DNA of 34,024 nucleotides from an uncultured Geobacter sp. (GTDB taxonomy: Bacteria > Desulfobacterota > Desulfuromonadia > Geobacterales > DSM-12255): positions 1 to 34,024 of the forward strand of contig CALMOE010000105.1 in assembly GCA_937871715.1 (NCBI GenBank), in the 5' to 3' direction. A program made the translations under genes and the position numbers. Shown piece after piece: positions 1 through 8,033 of this stretch (position 1 is its first letter; each line of letters starts with the position of its first letter). The notes under the pieces are model-generated. The model had not been told where the DNA came from. It was given only the letters and a program-made list of their open reading frames with translations, and ran no database searches.

Positions 1-29
1 ATGTTCCCCGCGTGCGCGGGGATGTGCCG
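1..29 (+). CRISPR. Single degenerate type I-E-like CRISPR repeat at window edge
   Basis: The first 29 bases have the length and layout of a type I-E (E. coli-like) repeat: a TGTTCCCCGCG left arm, a perfect stem CCCCGCG/CGCGGGG (6-12 with 15-21) with a 2-base loop, then GGATG and a final CCG. The known I-E repeats end in GATGAACCG or GATAAACCG; this one ends in GATGTGCCG. A changed 3' end is typical of the last, leader-distal repeat. No second copy follows at the expected spacing near position 61, so any array would lie to the left, outside the window. No cas gene is visible here. The repeat identity is recognised from family knowledge; the array itself is inferred. Confidence 0.55.
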
Positions 30-116
30 GGGAACTGCCATCCTGCCCCCCTGGCATGAGGGGCGAGGAACGGAGCCGGCAGTTGCAGCAGCGAAACGGT
101 TTTTCTGCCCGGGCGC

Positions 117-148
117 AAAAAAACCCGGAGAGAATTGGCTTCTCCGGG
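117..148 (-). terminator. Intrinsic terminator of the rep-like helicase gene
   Basis: An 8-bp stem, CCCGGAGA (124-131) with TCTCCGGG (141-148), has a 9-base loop. It is flanked by seven A at 117-123, which read as a T-tract on the minus strand just after the hairpin. It lies about 140 bases past the helicase stop codon and would end that transcript. The stretch between (149-285) holds no gene I can support; a short minus-strand frame there overlaps the helicase end and looks like a shadow. Confidence 0.7.
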
Positions 149-285
149 GCTTTCCCTGCTCTCACTCGGGGCGGGATTGTCAGAGGTCGGGGCAGGCCAG
201 CTTGATGTTGGTCATCTCCTCCATGGCGTAGCGGATACCCTCCCTCCGCCCGTTTCGATGGGCGCACCCAGGTTGTGCTCCACGC

Positions 286-2322
286 CTAACCACCCAGCAT
301 GGCCCGGAGCTGGGCGAAGGTGTTGTCGGCCATCTTGTCGTTCTCCTCTTCCGTCGCCGTCCTTGCCGTTGCCCCATGCTGGTGGCAAAGGAGTTCGTCG
401 GGGATCTCGGCCAGGAAGCGGGAGGGGGTGCGCTCCTCGTTGCGTCCGTACTTGCGCCGCATCAGGCAGCGGCTGATGGTGAGGCGCTTCTTCGCCCGGG
501 TGATCCCCACGTACATCAGGCGGCGCTCCTCGTCCACGCTCATATCCTCGTAGATGGAGCGGCGGTGGGGGAGGATCTCCTCCTCCAGGCCGACGAGGAA
601 GACGTGGGGGAACTCCAGCCCCTTGCTGGAGTGGAGGGACATGAGGGTGACCGCGTCCTGGCCGTGCTCCTTGCTGTCCCGATCCCCCCGGTCCTCGTCC
701 ATCAGGGCCAGCCTCTCCAGGAAGCCGCTCAGGGTCGGGGAGGGGAATCGCTCCTCGAAGCTTGCCAGGGAGTTGACGATCTGCTCCACGTTCTCCACCT
801 TGCGGCGGCAGGCGGTCTTGTCGTCGCTTGAGGCCATCAGCTCCTCCTCGATGCCGAGGCGGCTGAAGAGCTCCCTGGCTTTCTCCCCCAGGCGACGGCC
901 GTCGCTGAAGAGCTCCGCCTCCCCCTGGACCAGGCGGAAGAAGTCGTAGATCCGGTGCCGGGCCGCCGGGGCTATGCCCGGAATCTCCTCAACCCGACCC
1001 AATGCCTGGAAGAGGGGGACCCGCTCGGCCATGGACCAGGCGTTGACCTTCTCCACCGATGATTCGCCGATCCCCCTGCGGGGGAAGTTGATGATCCGCA
1101 GGAGAGCCTGCTCGTCCTCCTGGTTGGCCAGGAGTTTCAGCCAGGAGAGGGTGTCCTTGACCTCCTTGCGGTCGTAGAAGCGCATCCCCCCCACGAGGAC
1201 GTAGGGTACCCCCTCGTAGCGGAGCTGCTCCTCGAATGCCCTGCTCTGGGCATTGGTGCGGTAGAGGATGCAGAAGTCGGCAAAGGGGGCGTCCCGGCGG
1301 AAGCGCTCCGTCTGGATACTCTCCACCACCGTGGTCGCCTCCTCCTCCTCGTCGGCCATGACCACCAGGTCGATGGGGCCGCCGGGGCCGCTCTCCGTCC
1401 AGAGGGTCTTCTCCTTGCGGGTCGGGTTGTGGCGGATGACATGGTTGGCCGCCTTGAGGATGTTGCCGCTGCAGCGGTAGTTCTGCTCCAGCTTGATCAC
1501 CCGGCATCCGGGGTAATCCTCCTCGAAGGCGAGGATCTTGCGCACGTCCGCCCCCCGCCAGCCGTAGATGGACTGGTCGTCGTCCCCCACCACGCAGAGG
1601 TTGCGCGAGCCGGCTGCCAGGAGGGAGATGAACTGGTACTGGGAGGGGTTGGTGTCCTGGTACTCGTCGACCATCAGGTAGCGGAAGCGCTCCTGCCAGC
1701 GGCCGAGCACCTCGGCGTTCTCCCTGAGGAGACGGACGCTGAGGAGGATGATGTCATCGAAGTCAACCGAGTTGCAGGCTTTGAGCTGGGCCTGGTAGCG
1801 GGGGTAGACCCGGGCGGTGAGGAGCTCGGTGTCGTCGCTGAAGCGGGGCTTGAACTCCCCCGGGGCAATCATGGCGTTCTTCAGCATGGAGATCTTCCAG
1901 AGAACCGTCTCCGGGGTGATCTTCTTCGGGTCCGCCCCCAGCTCGCGCATGGTCTGGCGGATCAGCCCCACCTGGTCCGAGCTGTCGAAGATGGAGAAGT
2001 TGGGGCGGTAGCCTATGTGGCGGCACTCGGCGCGCAGGATGCGCACCCCGAGGGAGTGGAAGGTGGAGACGATCACCCCATCGCGCCGCTCCTTCCCCAC
2101 CAGCTCCTCCAGCCGCTCCCCCATCTCCCTGGCCGCCTTGTTGGTGAAGGTGACGGCGAGGATGTTCTCCGGAGCCACACCCTTGTGCAGCAGGAGGTGG
2201 GCGATGCGGCAGGTAATTACCCGGGTCTTCCCCGAGCCGGCGCCCGCCAGGACGAGGAGCGGACCTTCGGTCTGCCTGACAGCCTGGCGCTGTTCACTGT
2301 TGAGGGAGGAGATAAAATCCAT
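286..2322 (-). CDS. rep: ATP-dependent 3'-5' DNA helicase, Rep/UvrD (SF1A) family
   Basis: 678 residues, close to the length of E. coli Rep. The SF1A motifs are in order: Walker A AGAGSGKT (26-33), TFTNKAA (motif Ia, about 58-64), Walker B VDEYQD (218-223), GDDDQSIYGWRG (246-257), QNYR (280-283), the HSSKGLEF motif, and VGITRAKK near residue 610. The C-terminus ends in a Rep-like AQLRAML segment, which favours Rep over PcrA or UvrD. Rep-type helicases clear proteins ahead of replication forks and aid restart; that role is inferred from the family. The start ATG has only a weak ribosome site (AGGCACCCT). It is divergent from arnD across a gap of about 150 bases. Rep versus PcrA naming is the main doubt. 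Confidence 0.93.
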   Translation of the reverse strand: MDFISSLNSEQRQAVRQTEGPLLVLAGAGSGKTRVITCRIAHLLLHKGVAPENILAVTFTNKAAREMGERLEELVGKERRDGVIVSTFHSLGVRILRAECRHIGYRPNFSIFDSSDQVGLIRQTMRELGADPKKITPETVLWKISMLKNAMIAPGEFKPRFSDDTELLTARVYPRYQAQLKACNSVDFDDIILLSVRLLRENAEVLGRWQERFRYLMVDEYQDTNPSQYQFISLLAAGSRNLCVVGDDDQSIYGWRGADVRKILAFEEDYPGCRVIKLEQNYRCSGNILKAANHVIRHNPTRKEKTLWTESGPGGPIDLVVMADEEEEATTVVESIQTERFRRDAPFADFCILYRTNAQSRAFEEQLRYEGVPYVLVGGMRFYDRKEVKDTLSWLKLLANQEDEQALLRIINFPRRGIGESSVEKVNAWSMAERVPLFQALGRVEEIPGIAPAARHRIYDFFRLVQGEAELFSDGRRLGEKARELFSRLGIEEELMASSDDKTACRRKVENVEQIVNSLASFEERFPSPTLSGFLERLALMDEDRGDRDSKEHGQDAVTLMSLHSSKGLEFPHVFLVGLEEEILPHRRSIYEDMSVDEERRLMYVGITRAKKRLTISRCLMRRKYGRNEERTPSRFLAEIPDELLCHQHGATARTATEEENDKMADNTFAQLRAMLGG

Positions 2323-2471
2323 AGGGTGCCTGTGATAGCAGATTGGGGGCGGCGGCGCAAGGGGGATTTGCAGCCGGGGGGTGAGCGATAACCTCTTGTG
2401 TCCGAAGGTGTTTAAGGGTAAATTAACTCCCCGGTTTACGGATGATGAAGAGGAGGGGGAGAGTCGAGAAT

Positions 2472-3377
2472 ATGGGGAGCGAAGTAGTTGCCCTGAAAGT
2501 GGATGTGGATACCTACGCTGGGACCCGCGACGGAGTCCCTCGTCTCCTGGAGACCATGGAGAGGTTCGGCATCCGTGCCACCTTCTACTTCTCCATGGGG
2601 CCGGACAACTCGGGGAAGGCGATCCGCCGCATCTTCACCCGCAAGGGGTTCCTGGCCAAGATGCTCCGCACCAGGGCACCTTCCGCCTACGGCCTGAAGA
2701 CCATGCTCTACGGCACCCTCCTGCCGGCGCCGATGATTGCCGAATCCTTCCCCGGGGTGCTGCGCGCCACCGCGGAAAGCGGGCACGAGGTTGGCATCCA
2801 CTGCTGGGACCATGTGAAGTGGCACGATCTCCTCCCCTGGTTCCCCAAGCCGGTGACCGCCATGGAGTTGGGGAAGGCGGGGAGCCTCTTCGAGAGGATC
2901 CTGGGGCGCAGGGCCAGGACCACGGCCGCCCCCGGGTGGACCGTCTCCCCCGACTCCCTGGAGATCCAGGATGCCATGGGGCTCGACTACTGCAGCGACA
3001 GCCGCGGCAGCCACCCATTCTACCCCCGCATGGCCGGGAGGGAGTTTCGCACCCTGCAGATCCCCACCACCTGGCCTACCATGGACGAGATCCTTGGGGA
3101 GAACGGCATCACCCCCGGCAATATCAACGACCACTACATATCCCTGCTGAAAAGCGGGCTGAACGTGCATACCATCCATGCCGAGATGGAGGGGGGGGTG
3201 ATGGCAGCCTCCTTTGTCGAGCTGCTGCAGCGCCTGCAGGGGCGGGGGGTGCGCTTCGTCACCCTTGGCGAGGCGGCGGTCGAGTTCGCTGCCGGGGCGC
3301 CGGTGTGCGACCTGATGATGGGGGGGCTCCCCGGCAGGGCAGGCGACGTGGCGATACAGAGGCCGTTGACCGTTTGA
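2472..3377 (+). CDS. arnD: ArnD-like polysaccharide deacetylase (formamido-arabinose-phosphoundecaprenol deformylase family)
   Basis: 301 residues of the NodB/polysaccharide deacetylase fold. The N-terminal pattern VDVDTYAGTRDGVPRLLE, then FSMGPDNSGK, HEVGIHCWDH, AAPGW, a YCSDSRG segment and a late VHTIHAEMEG, follows E. coli ArnD almost block by block. ArnD removes the formyl group from undecaprenyl-phosphate-linked 4-formamido-arabinose during lipid A modification; whether this copy does so is inferred. A frame is open from ATG 2442, but ATG 2472 follows AGGAGGGGGAGAG and matches the ArnD N-terminus, so it is preferred. No other arn gene is nearby. The last residues (about QRPLTV) come from a heptamer repeat of the intergenic type described downstream. 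It heads an apparent operon with the DUF4911 gene and tldD. Confidence 0.85.
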   Translation: MGSEVVALKVDVDTYAGTRDGVPRLLETMERFGIRATFYFSMGPDNSGKAIRRIFTRKGFLAKMLRTRAPSAYGLKTMLYGTLLPAPMIAESFPGVLRATAESGHEVGIHCWDHVKWHDLLPWFPKPVTAMELGKAGSLFERILGRRARTTAAPGWTVSPDSLEIQDAMGLDYCSDSRGSHPFYPRMAGREFRTLQIPTTWPTMDEILGENGITPGNINDHYISLLKSGLNVHTIHAEMEGGVMAASFVELLQRLQGRGVRFVTLGEAAVEFAAGAPVCDLMMGGLPGRAGDVAIQRPLTV

Positions 3378-3484
3378 CGGGACTTATATCTTGGATTTGA
3401 GGAGTTTTCCCCTGGGAGCTGAGCAGAAACAACCGGTAACGGGTAACGGTGAACGGATAACTGAGAACGGTCAACGGTCAACGG
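3363..3484. repeat. Heptamer repeat cluster with inverted copies (AACGGTC/AACGGTG)
   Basis: From 3431 to 3484 the sequence is built of variants of a 7-base unit (GTAACGG, GTGAACGG, GTCAACGGTCAACGG). An inverted copy, CCGTTGACCGTTTGACGG, lies at 3363-3380, inside the last codons of arnD and its stop. The two ends can pair over about 12 bases around roughly 90 bases of unique sequence. The block spans the arnD/DUF4911 junction and stays open in the DUF4911 frame. It may be a small mobile or slippage-derived intergenic repeat. Confidence 0.6.
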
Positions 3485-3729
3485 AGATTGTCCGCCATTT
3501 CCGCGTGGAGCGGCACGACCTGGTCTACCTAAAGTTCATCCTCGAGGGTTACGAGGGGATGTCCACCCTCTCCACCGTGGAGAAGAGGGGGGCGCTGGTG
3601 GTCCTCAGCGTGCCGGCCGGTTTTGCCGCGGATATGGACGGGCTGATTGCCGCCCTGAAAATGGAGATCAAACTGGAGGAGATCGGCGGGGAGCCCCCCT
3701 GCCGGAAAGAGGAGAGCGACCATGCTTGA
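3391..3729 (+). CDS. DUF4911 domain protein (start uncertain)
   Basis: The conserved core begins near RHFRVERHDLVYLKFILEGYEG and continues through a predicted alpha/beta region to about residue 100, giving a small protein of about 80 to 112 residues. I recognise it as DUF4911-like; the function is unknown. The listed start is a TTG at 3391 with no good ribosome site. TTG 3397, CTG 3412 (7 bases after GAGGAG at 3399-3404) or GTG 3505 are alternatives. Codons 14-32 are encoded by the heptamer repeat, so the natural start may have been changed by that repeat. The 3' end overlaps the tldD start by 8 bases, which points to translational coupling with the TldD protease gene. Confidence 0.7.
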   Translation: MDLRSFPLGAEQKQPVTGNGERITENGQRSTEIVRHFRVERHDLVYLKFILEGYEGMSTLSTVEKRGALVVLSVPAGFAADMDGLIAALKMEIKLEEIGGEPPCRKEESDHA

Positions 3730-5104
3730 AAACCTTCCCCTGGAGAAGATCCTTCGCGCCGCCCTTGCCAATGGCGGGGAGTTCGCCGATATCTACTACG
3801 AGGGGGGGGATTCCACCCAGGTGTTGGTGGAGGACGGCAAGGTGGAGAAGGTCCTCGCCTTCTCCGACCGCGGAGTCGGCATACGGGTCATCAGCAACCT
3901 GCGCACCGCCTTTGGCTACACCAACGAGGTGACCCCGGACTCCCTCATTGAGCTGGCCTCCCGCATCAGCTCGGCGGTAAAGGGGAACTGCTTCGATCGT
4001 GAGATCGTCGTCTCCCCCCGGACCATGGGGGTGAATCCCCCCATTCTCCTCCGCCCCGAGTCGGTCTCCCTTGAGGAGAAGATCCGCAGCGCTGTGGAGG
4101 CGGAACGGGCCGCCCGGGGGGTGCATAGGGCTGTGCGCCAGGTGATGACCATGTACCGCGACGGGGTGGCCAGGATCCAGGTGGCCAACTCCCTGGGGGA
4201 GTTTGTCGACAGCGAGCGGGTTGGCACCATGTTCGTCGCCCAGGTTGTCGCCGAGTCCGACGGGGTGATGCAGACCGGCTACGAGTCCCTCGGGGGCTGC
4301 CGCGGTTTCGAGCTCTTCAGGGAGAAGAGCGCAGTGGAGATAGCCATTGAGGCGGCCAGGCGGGCCGCCCTGATGCTCGGCGCCAGGCGGGCTCCGGGGG
4401 GGACCATGCCGGTGGTCCTCTCCTCAGAGGCGGGGGGGACAATGGTGCATGAGGCCATTGGCCACGGCCTGGAGGCGGACCTGGTCCAGGGGGGGATATC
4501 CGTCTACCGGGGGAGGGTCGGCGAGCAGGTCGCCTCCCCCCTGGTGACGGTCATCGACGACGCCACCATCCCCTATGCCCGCGGCTCATTCCCCTTCGAC
4601 AGCGAGGGGAGCCCCGGGCAGAGGACAGTGCTGGTGGAGAAGGGGATCCTCAAGGGTTATCTTTACGACCGCCTGGCAGCCATGAAGGAGGGGTGCGCCT
4701 CCACCGGCAACGGCCGGCGGGAGTCGTACCACGCCAAGCCGATAGTCCGCATGACCAACACCCTCATCGCCCCCGGGGAGAGCGACCCGGAGGAGATAGT
4801 CAGGTCTGTCCCCAGCGGCCTTTTCGTTCGCAAGATGGGTGGAGGGCAGGTGAACACGGTTACCGGCGACTTCATGTTCGAGGTCTCCGAGGGGTACCTG
4901 ATCGAGAACGGCAGCCTGGGGGAGCCGGTGCGCGGTGCCACCCTGACCGGCAACGGCCCGGAGGTCTTGCAGAAGGTCCTGATGGTCGGCTCGGATCTCG
5001 GTTTCGCCATCGGCACCTGCGGCAAGGAGGGGCAGGGGGTGCCGGTGGCCGATGCCCAGCCCACCATGCTCATCGCCGACATGGTGGTTGGCGGGGCCGC
5101 GTGA
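3722..5104 (+). CDS. tldD: TldD/PmbA-family metalloprotease TldD
   Basis: 460 residues, the normal TldD length. The zinc motif HEAIGH is at residues 243-248 in the context GGTMVHEAIGHGLEADLV, and a third ligand is expected in the C-terminal half, where the glycine-rich MGGGQVNTVTGDFMFEVSEG segment is seen. With its partner TldE/PmbA, TldD forms a heterodimeric protease that degrades unfolded peptides and matures some modified peptides. The partner is not in this window. The ATG follows AGAGGAG with good spacing and overlaps the end of the DUF4911 gene. The next gene starts 36 bases downstream on the same strand. Confidence 0.95.
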   Translation: MLENLPLEKILRAALANGGEFADIYYEGGDSTQVLVEDGKVEKVLAFSDRGVGIRVISNLRTAFGYTNEVTPDSLIELASRISSAVKGNCFDREIVVSPRTMGVNPPILLRPESVSLEEKIRSAVEAERAARGVHRAVRQVMTMYRDGVARIQVANSLGEFVDSERVGTMFVAQVVAESDGVMQTGYESLGGCRGFELFREKSAVEIAIEAARRAALMLGARRAPGGTMPVVLSSEAGGTMVHEAIGHGLEADLVQGGISVYRGRVGEQVASPLVTVIDDATIPYARGSFPFDSEGSPGQRTVLVEKGILKGYLYDRLAAMKEGCASTGNGRRESYHAKPIVRMTNTLIAPGESDPEEIVRSVPSGLFVRKMGGGQVNTVTGDFMFEVSEGYLIENGSLGEPVRGATLTGNGPEVLQKVLMVGSDLGFAIGTCGKEGQGVPVADAQPTMLIADMVVGGAA

Positions 5105-5140
5105 TGGCTCGCTGATTGCATTTGCTTCCCCGCCAGCAGG

Positions 5141-7237
5141 GTGTCTCCTAAAGAGGGGATGCCGGCGGCGGAGAGCTTCGGGAGGTCGTACTTGGCGGAA
5201 AACGGCAGCAGCTTGAATCCGGTGGATATCCTGGATGCCCTGAGGGGGTACTCCTTCATGGCCCCTTACGGCATGGCGATCCACTCCCGGCGGGAAGGGG
5301 TGATTGCCAGGAACCTTTTGACGGGTCAGATTTGCGGCCTTGCCGGGGCCACCGCCAACTGCGGGGCCAGCTGCACCATGCCGCTGGATGACGCAGTGCG
5401 GGAGGCCCTTGTCCGCGATGTGCCGGTTATCGGCCGATGTCCCCTCGGGCTCCTCGGCTTTGCCGTGCGCCTCCCAGAGCAGGAGAGTTCCGACCTCTGT
5501 CTGGTTGCCTGGGGGGTGAGGACCAGTTCGGTGAATCTCTTCTACCTGGAGGGGATGAGCCGCGAAGGGGATGGGGAGCCGTTCACCATCCTCGAGCGCC
5601 TGGGGAGCCTGCCGGTGGTGGAGCTGGAGGAGGTGCGCCGCACCGCCGAACGGGTTCACCGCATCCTCCCCTCCCTGCTCAGCTCCACCCCCCACAACCA
5701 TGCCCTGGAGACCACCGTATCCCGGCTCAACTCGGTGGTTGGTATCTCCTCCCAGCTGGACCGGGGGAAGAGCCTGGACGAGGTGATCTCCCTGCTGAGC
5801 GAGTCCTTCGGGGTCCTCTTCGACTGCCGCCAGGTGGCGGTGGCCATCTCCGGACAGGACAGCGAGGCGTTCGCCATCAAGGGTACCTGGGGGCTCCCCA
5901 GGGATCTGGGGCAGACCTCCAGGGTGGTGCTGCACCGGCTGATGGCCGAGCACCCGGGAGAACGCTCGCTGCGGCTGATCTCCGAGACCGGCGAGTTCTT
6001 CAGCTCCCTGGGCTCCCAGAGCGCCACCTTCCTCCCCCTGCTGGCGGGGAGCGACCTCCTGGGGTGCGTCCTCCTCCCCGATCTGGAGCTGCAACCCAGG
6101 GACGCCCTCCTGGCTGAGATCCTCACCGGCAGAGCCGCCACTAGGCTGCTGCAGCTGCGCAACGAGGCCAACCAGTTCTCCGACTCCTCCCTCCCCGCCA
6201 GGCTGATAGCCATGACCAACTCCATGTGCGGGGTCGGCTCCCTGGACGAGCTCAACAGCCTCATCCTGAGGACAGCGGCGGATTTCCTCGGCGCCGGCAG
6301 CGGCTCGTTCATGCTGGCGGATGATTCCGGGTTCTCCCTGCGGATCGTGGCCGCCATCGGCCTGAACGAGCAGATCTCCAGGAGCCTGCAGATCAAGGTG
6401 GGGGAGGGGATAGCCGGCAGGGTTGCGGCCAGCGGCAACCCCATAGTGGTGAACGACATCGAGACCGACAGCAGGGTGGCCACCACCAACCGGCCGCGCT
6501 ACAGGACGAAGTCGTTCATCAGCATCCCCTTCCGCAAGGGGGAGAAGGTGGTGGGGGTGCTCAACCTCTCTGACAAGGGGGGGAGCGATATCTTCACCGA
6601 CAACGACCAGCAGCTCCTAACCCTGCTCCTGGGGCAGGCGGCCATGGTCATGGAGAGGGCCGAGTCCCGCCTCCAGGCGGAGCTCCTCACCAACCTGGCG
6701 GCTGTTGACCCGGCCACAAGCCTTTACAACCGCAGCTTCCTCGACAGGCGCCTGGCCGAGGAGATCAACCGGAGCCAGCGCCACGGCCTGGAGTTCAGCA
6801 TCGTCATGGTGGAGATGGATCACCTCTCCCTCTACGGCTCACTCTGCGGCCAGGCGGCGGCCGCGGCGGCAATCAAGAAGATCGTCGCCGCCATATCCCG
6901 CTCCGCCCGGCAGATGGACGTGGTCTGCAGCTACGGCAGCGAGACTTTCTGCATCATCCTCCCGGGCACGGCCAAGGTGGAGGCGGAGCCGGTGGCCGAG
7001 CGGGTGCGCAAGGCCTGCACCCGACTGAAGATTCCCGGAGCGGACTCCATCCCGGGAGGGAGGATCTCCGCCAGCATCGGCGTCGCCGCCTATCCGGTGG
7101 ACGGCGGGGGTGTGGAGCCGCTTCTCTCCGCGGCCATGGATGCCCTCTACCTGGCAAAGGCCGAGGGGCGGGACTGCGTGGTGTTTCACAATGCAGTGGC
7201 AGGGGTGACCGAGGGGGAGCCTGCCCCGGCGGAGTGA
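5141..7237 (+). CDS. Cytoplasmic sensor: PocR-like, GAF, GAF and degenerate GGDEF domains
   Basis: 698 residues with no membrane segment. Residues about 55-145 resemble a PocR sensory domain (Cys74, Cys78, then PVIGRCPLGLLGFAV around Cys100). A GAF domain covers about 200-345 and a second, clearer GAF about 350-510 (VGEGIAGRVAASGNPIVVNDI). The C-terminal 160 residues are a GGDEF fold (DPATSLYNRSFL), but the signature reads YGSETF (598-603) instead of GGDEF/GGEEF, and the first metal site is VEMD rather than DID. It therefore probably lacks diguanylate cyclase activity and may bind a ligand or partner. The start is GTG 5141; ATG 5159 is an alternative. It could be cotranscribed with tldD. Confidence 0.85.
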   Translation: MSPKEGMPAAESFGRSYLAENGSSLNPVDILDALRGYSFMAPYGMAIHSRREGVIARNLLTGQICGLAGATANCGASCTMPLDDAVREALVRDVPVIGRCPLGLLGFAVRLPEQESSDLCLVAWGVRTSSVNLFYLEGMSREGDGEPFTILERLGSLPVVELEEVRRTAERVHRILPSLLSSTPHNHALETTVSRLNSVVGISSQLDRGKSLDEVISLLSESFGVLFDCRQVAVAISGQDSEAFAIKGTWGLPRDLGQTSRVVLHRLMAEHPGERSLRLISETGEFFSSLGSQSATFLPLLAGSDLLGCVLLPDLELQPRDALLAEILTGRAATRLLQLRNEANQFSDSSLPARLIAMTNSMCGVGSLDELNSLILRTAADFLGAGSGSFMLADDSGFSLRIVAAIGLNEQISRSLQIKVGEGIAGRVAASGNPIVVNDIETDSRVATTNRPRYRTKSFISIPFRKGEKVVGVLNLSDKGGSDIFTDNDQQLLTLLLGQAAMVMERAESRLQAELLTNLAAVDPATSLYNRSFLDRRLAEEINRSQRHGLEFSIVMVEMDHLSLYGSLCGQAAAAAAIKKIVAAISRSARQMDVVCSYGSETFCIILPGTAKVEAEPVAERVRKACTRLKIPGADSIPGGRISASIGVAAYPVDGGGVEPLLSAAMDALYLAKAEGRDCVVFHNAVAGVTEGEPAPAE

Positions 7238-7272
7238 TGGCAGGCGGTGCCGTTTCTTGCGGCTGAAACGTG

Positions 7273-7310
7273 AGAAGGCCGCCGGCAAAGCCGGCGGCCT
7301 TCTGCTTTAT
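7273..7310 (+). terminator. Strong terminator hairpin between convergent genes
   Basis: A perfect 14-bp stem, AGAAGGCCGCCGGC (7273-7286) with GCCGGCGGCCTTCT (7290-7303), has an AAA loop and is followed by GCTTTATTA on the plus strand. It ends the arnD-to-GGDEF transcript. The minus-strand side lacks a T-tract, so it would only weakly end ppiB. Confidence 0.75.
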
Positions 7311-7329
7311 TACGCGGTTCTCCCGAAAG

Positions 7330-7845
7330 TCAGGCGATGAGCGAGGCCCTGGTGATGAACACAGGCTCCTGCGGCACATCGGCATGGCCGGCCTTGTTGC
7401 CGGTCTTGACTACCTTGATGGCCTCCACCACATCCATCCCTTCCACCACCTGGCCGAAGACGGCATAGCCGAACTCCTCGGGACGCTTCCCCTTGTAGTC
7501 GAGGAAGGCGTTGTCCGCCACGTTGATGAAGAACTGGGAGGTGGCGCTGTCAACCACCGATGTCCTGGCCATGGCCAGGGTGTACTTCAGGTTTTTCAGG
7601 CCGTTGGCAGCTTCGTTCTTGATGGCGAACTTGGTCTTCTTCGGCTGCATGTTCTCGTCCATGCCCCCCCCCTGGATCATGAAGCCGTTGATTACCCGGT
7701 GGAAGATGAGGCCGTCGTAGAAGCCGTCGTTAACGTAGGAGAGGAAGTTGCGCACCGAGATGGGGGCCTTCTCCTTGAAAAGTTCGATGGTGATGTTGCC
7801 CATGGAGGTCTCCATCAGGACCCGTGGATTCTGTTCGCCGCTCAT
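7330..7845 (-). CDS. ppiB: Cyclophilin-type peptidyl-prolyl cis-trans isomerase
   Basis: 171 residues from the chosen start. The cyclophilin core is complete: [14 protein letters not shown], then TLAMART and [10 protein letters not shown], with a C-terminal [16 protein letters not shown]. The catalytic Arg is in FHRV, and the order and spacing match E. coli PpiB closely. It has no signal peptide and should act in the cytoplasm, catalysing proline isomerisation in folding proteins. An in-frame ATG at 7887 exists, but ATG 7845 follows AAAGGAG with 6 bases spacing, so it is preferred. It is a single-gene unit convergent with the GGDEF-like gene. Confidence 0.95.
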   Translation of the reverse strand: MSGEQNPRVLMETSMGNITIELFKEKAPISVRNFLSYVNDGFYDGLIFHRVINGFMIQGGGMDENMQPKKTKFAIKNEAANGLKNLKYTLAMARTSVVDSATSQFFINVADNAFLDYKGKRPEEFGYAVFGQVVEGMDVVEAIKVVKTGNKAGHADVPQEPVFITRASLIA

Positions 7846-8033
7846 TGATGGCTCCTTTGCAGAGATTGTTTCGCTCCTCTTTACCACAACCGGGGAGAGG
7901 AAGGGAACTTTTTTCTCCCATCACTTCCCGGTTTACAGCCGGTGAGCTGCTACGCTAAACTGTTCGGCGCCCATTAAGAACCGGACCGGCAAGATGAGTG
8001 AAGGCCGGCCGTAAACTGTTGACGAGGTGAAAG

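Noticed and set aside
30-90. A CRISPR spacer followed by a second repeat
   Set aside because: No copy of the 29-base repeat occurs near position 61 or later in the window, so only one repeat can be supported.
180-377. Short minus-strand frame after the helicase stop
   Set aside because: It overlaps the helicase 3' end in another frame and has no ribosome site or known motif. The final dozen residues look protein-like, but that is not enough to call a gene.
1429-2391. Long plus-strand frame (320 codons) opposite the helicase gene
   Set aside because: It is antisense to a gene with every helicase motif in place, has Val/Leu/Gly/Asp-rich composition typical of GC-rich shadow frames, and shows no recognisable domain.
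2381-3400. Plus-strand frame of 339 codons overlapping arnD
   Set aside because: It is a shifted frame of the ArnD-like gene; the alternative frame has the NodB motifs and a good ribosome site.
4586-6094. Minus-strand frame of 502 codons opposite tldD and the GGDEF-like gene
   Set aside because: It crosses two well-supported genes, is rich in Gly, His, Pro and Gln as reverse frames of such DNA are, and matches no family I know.
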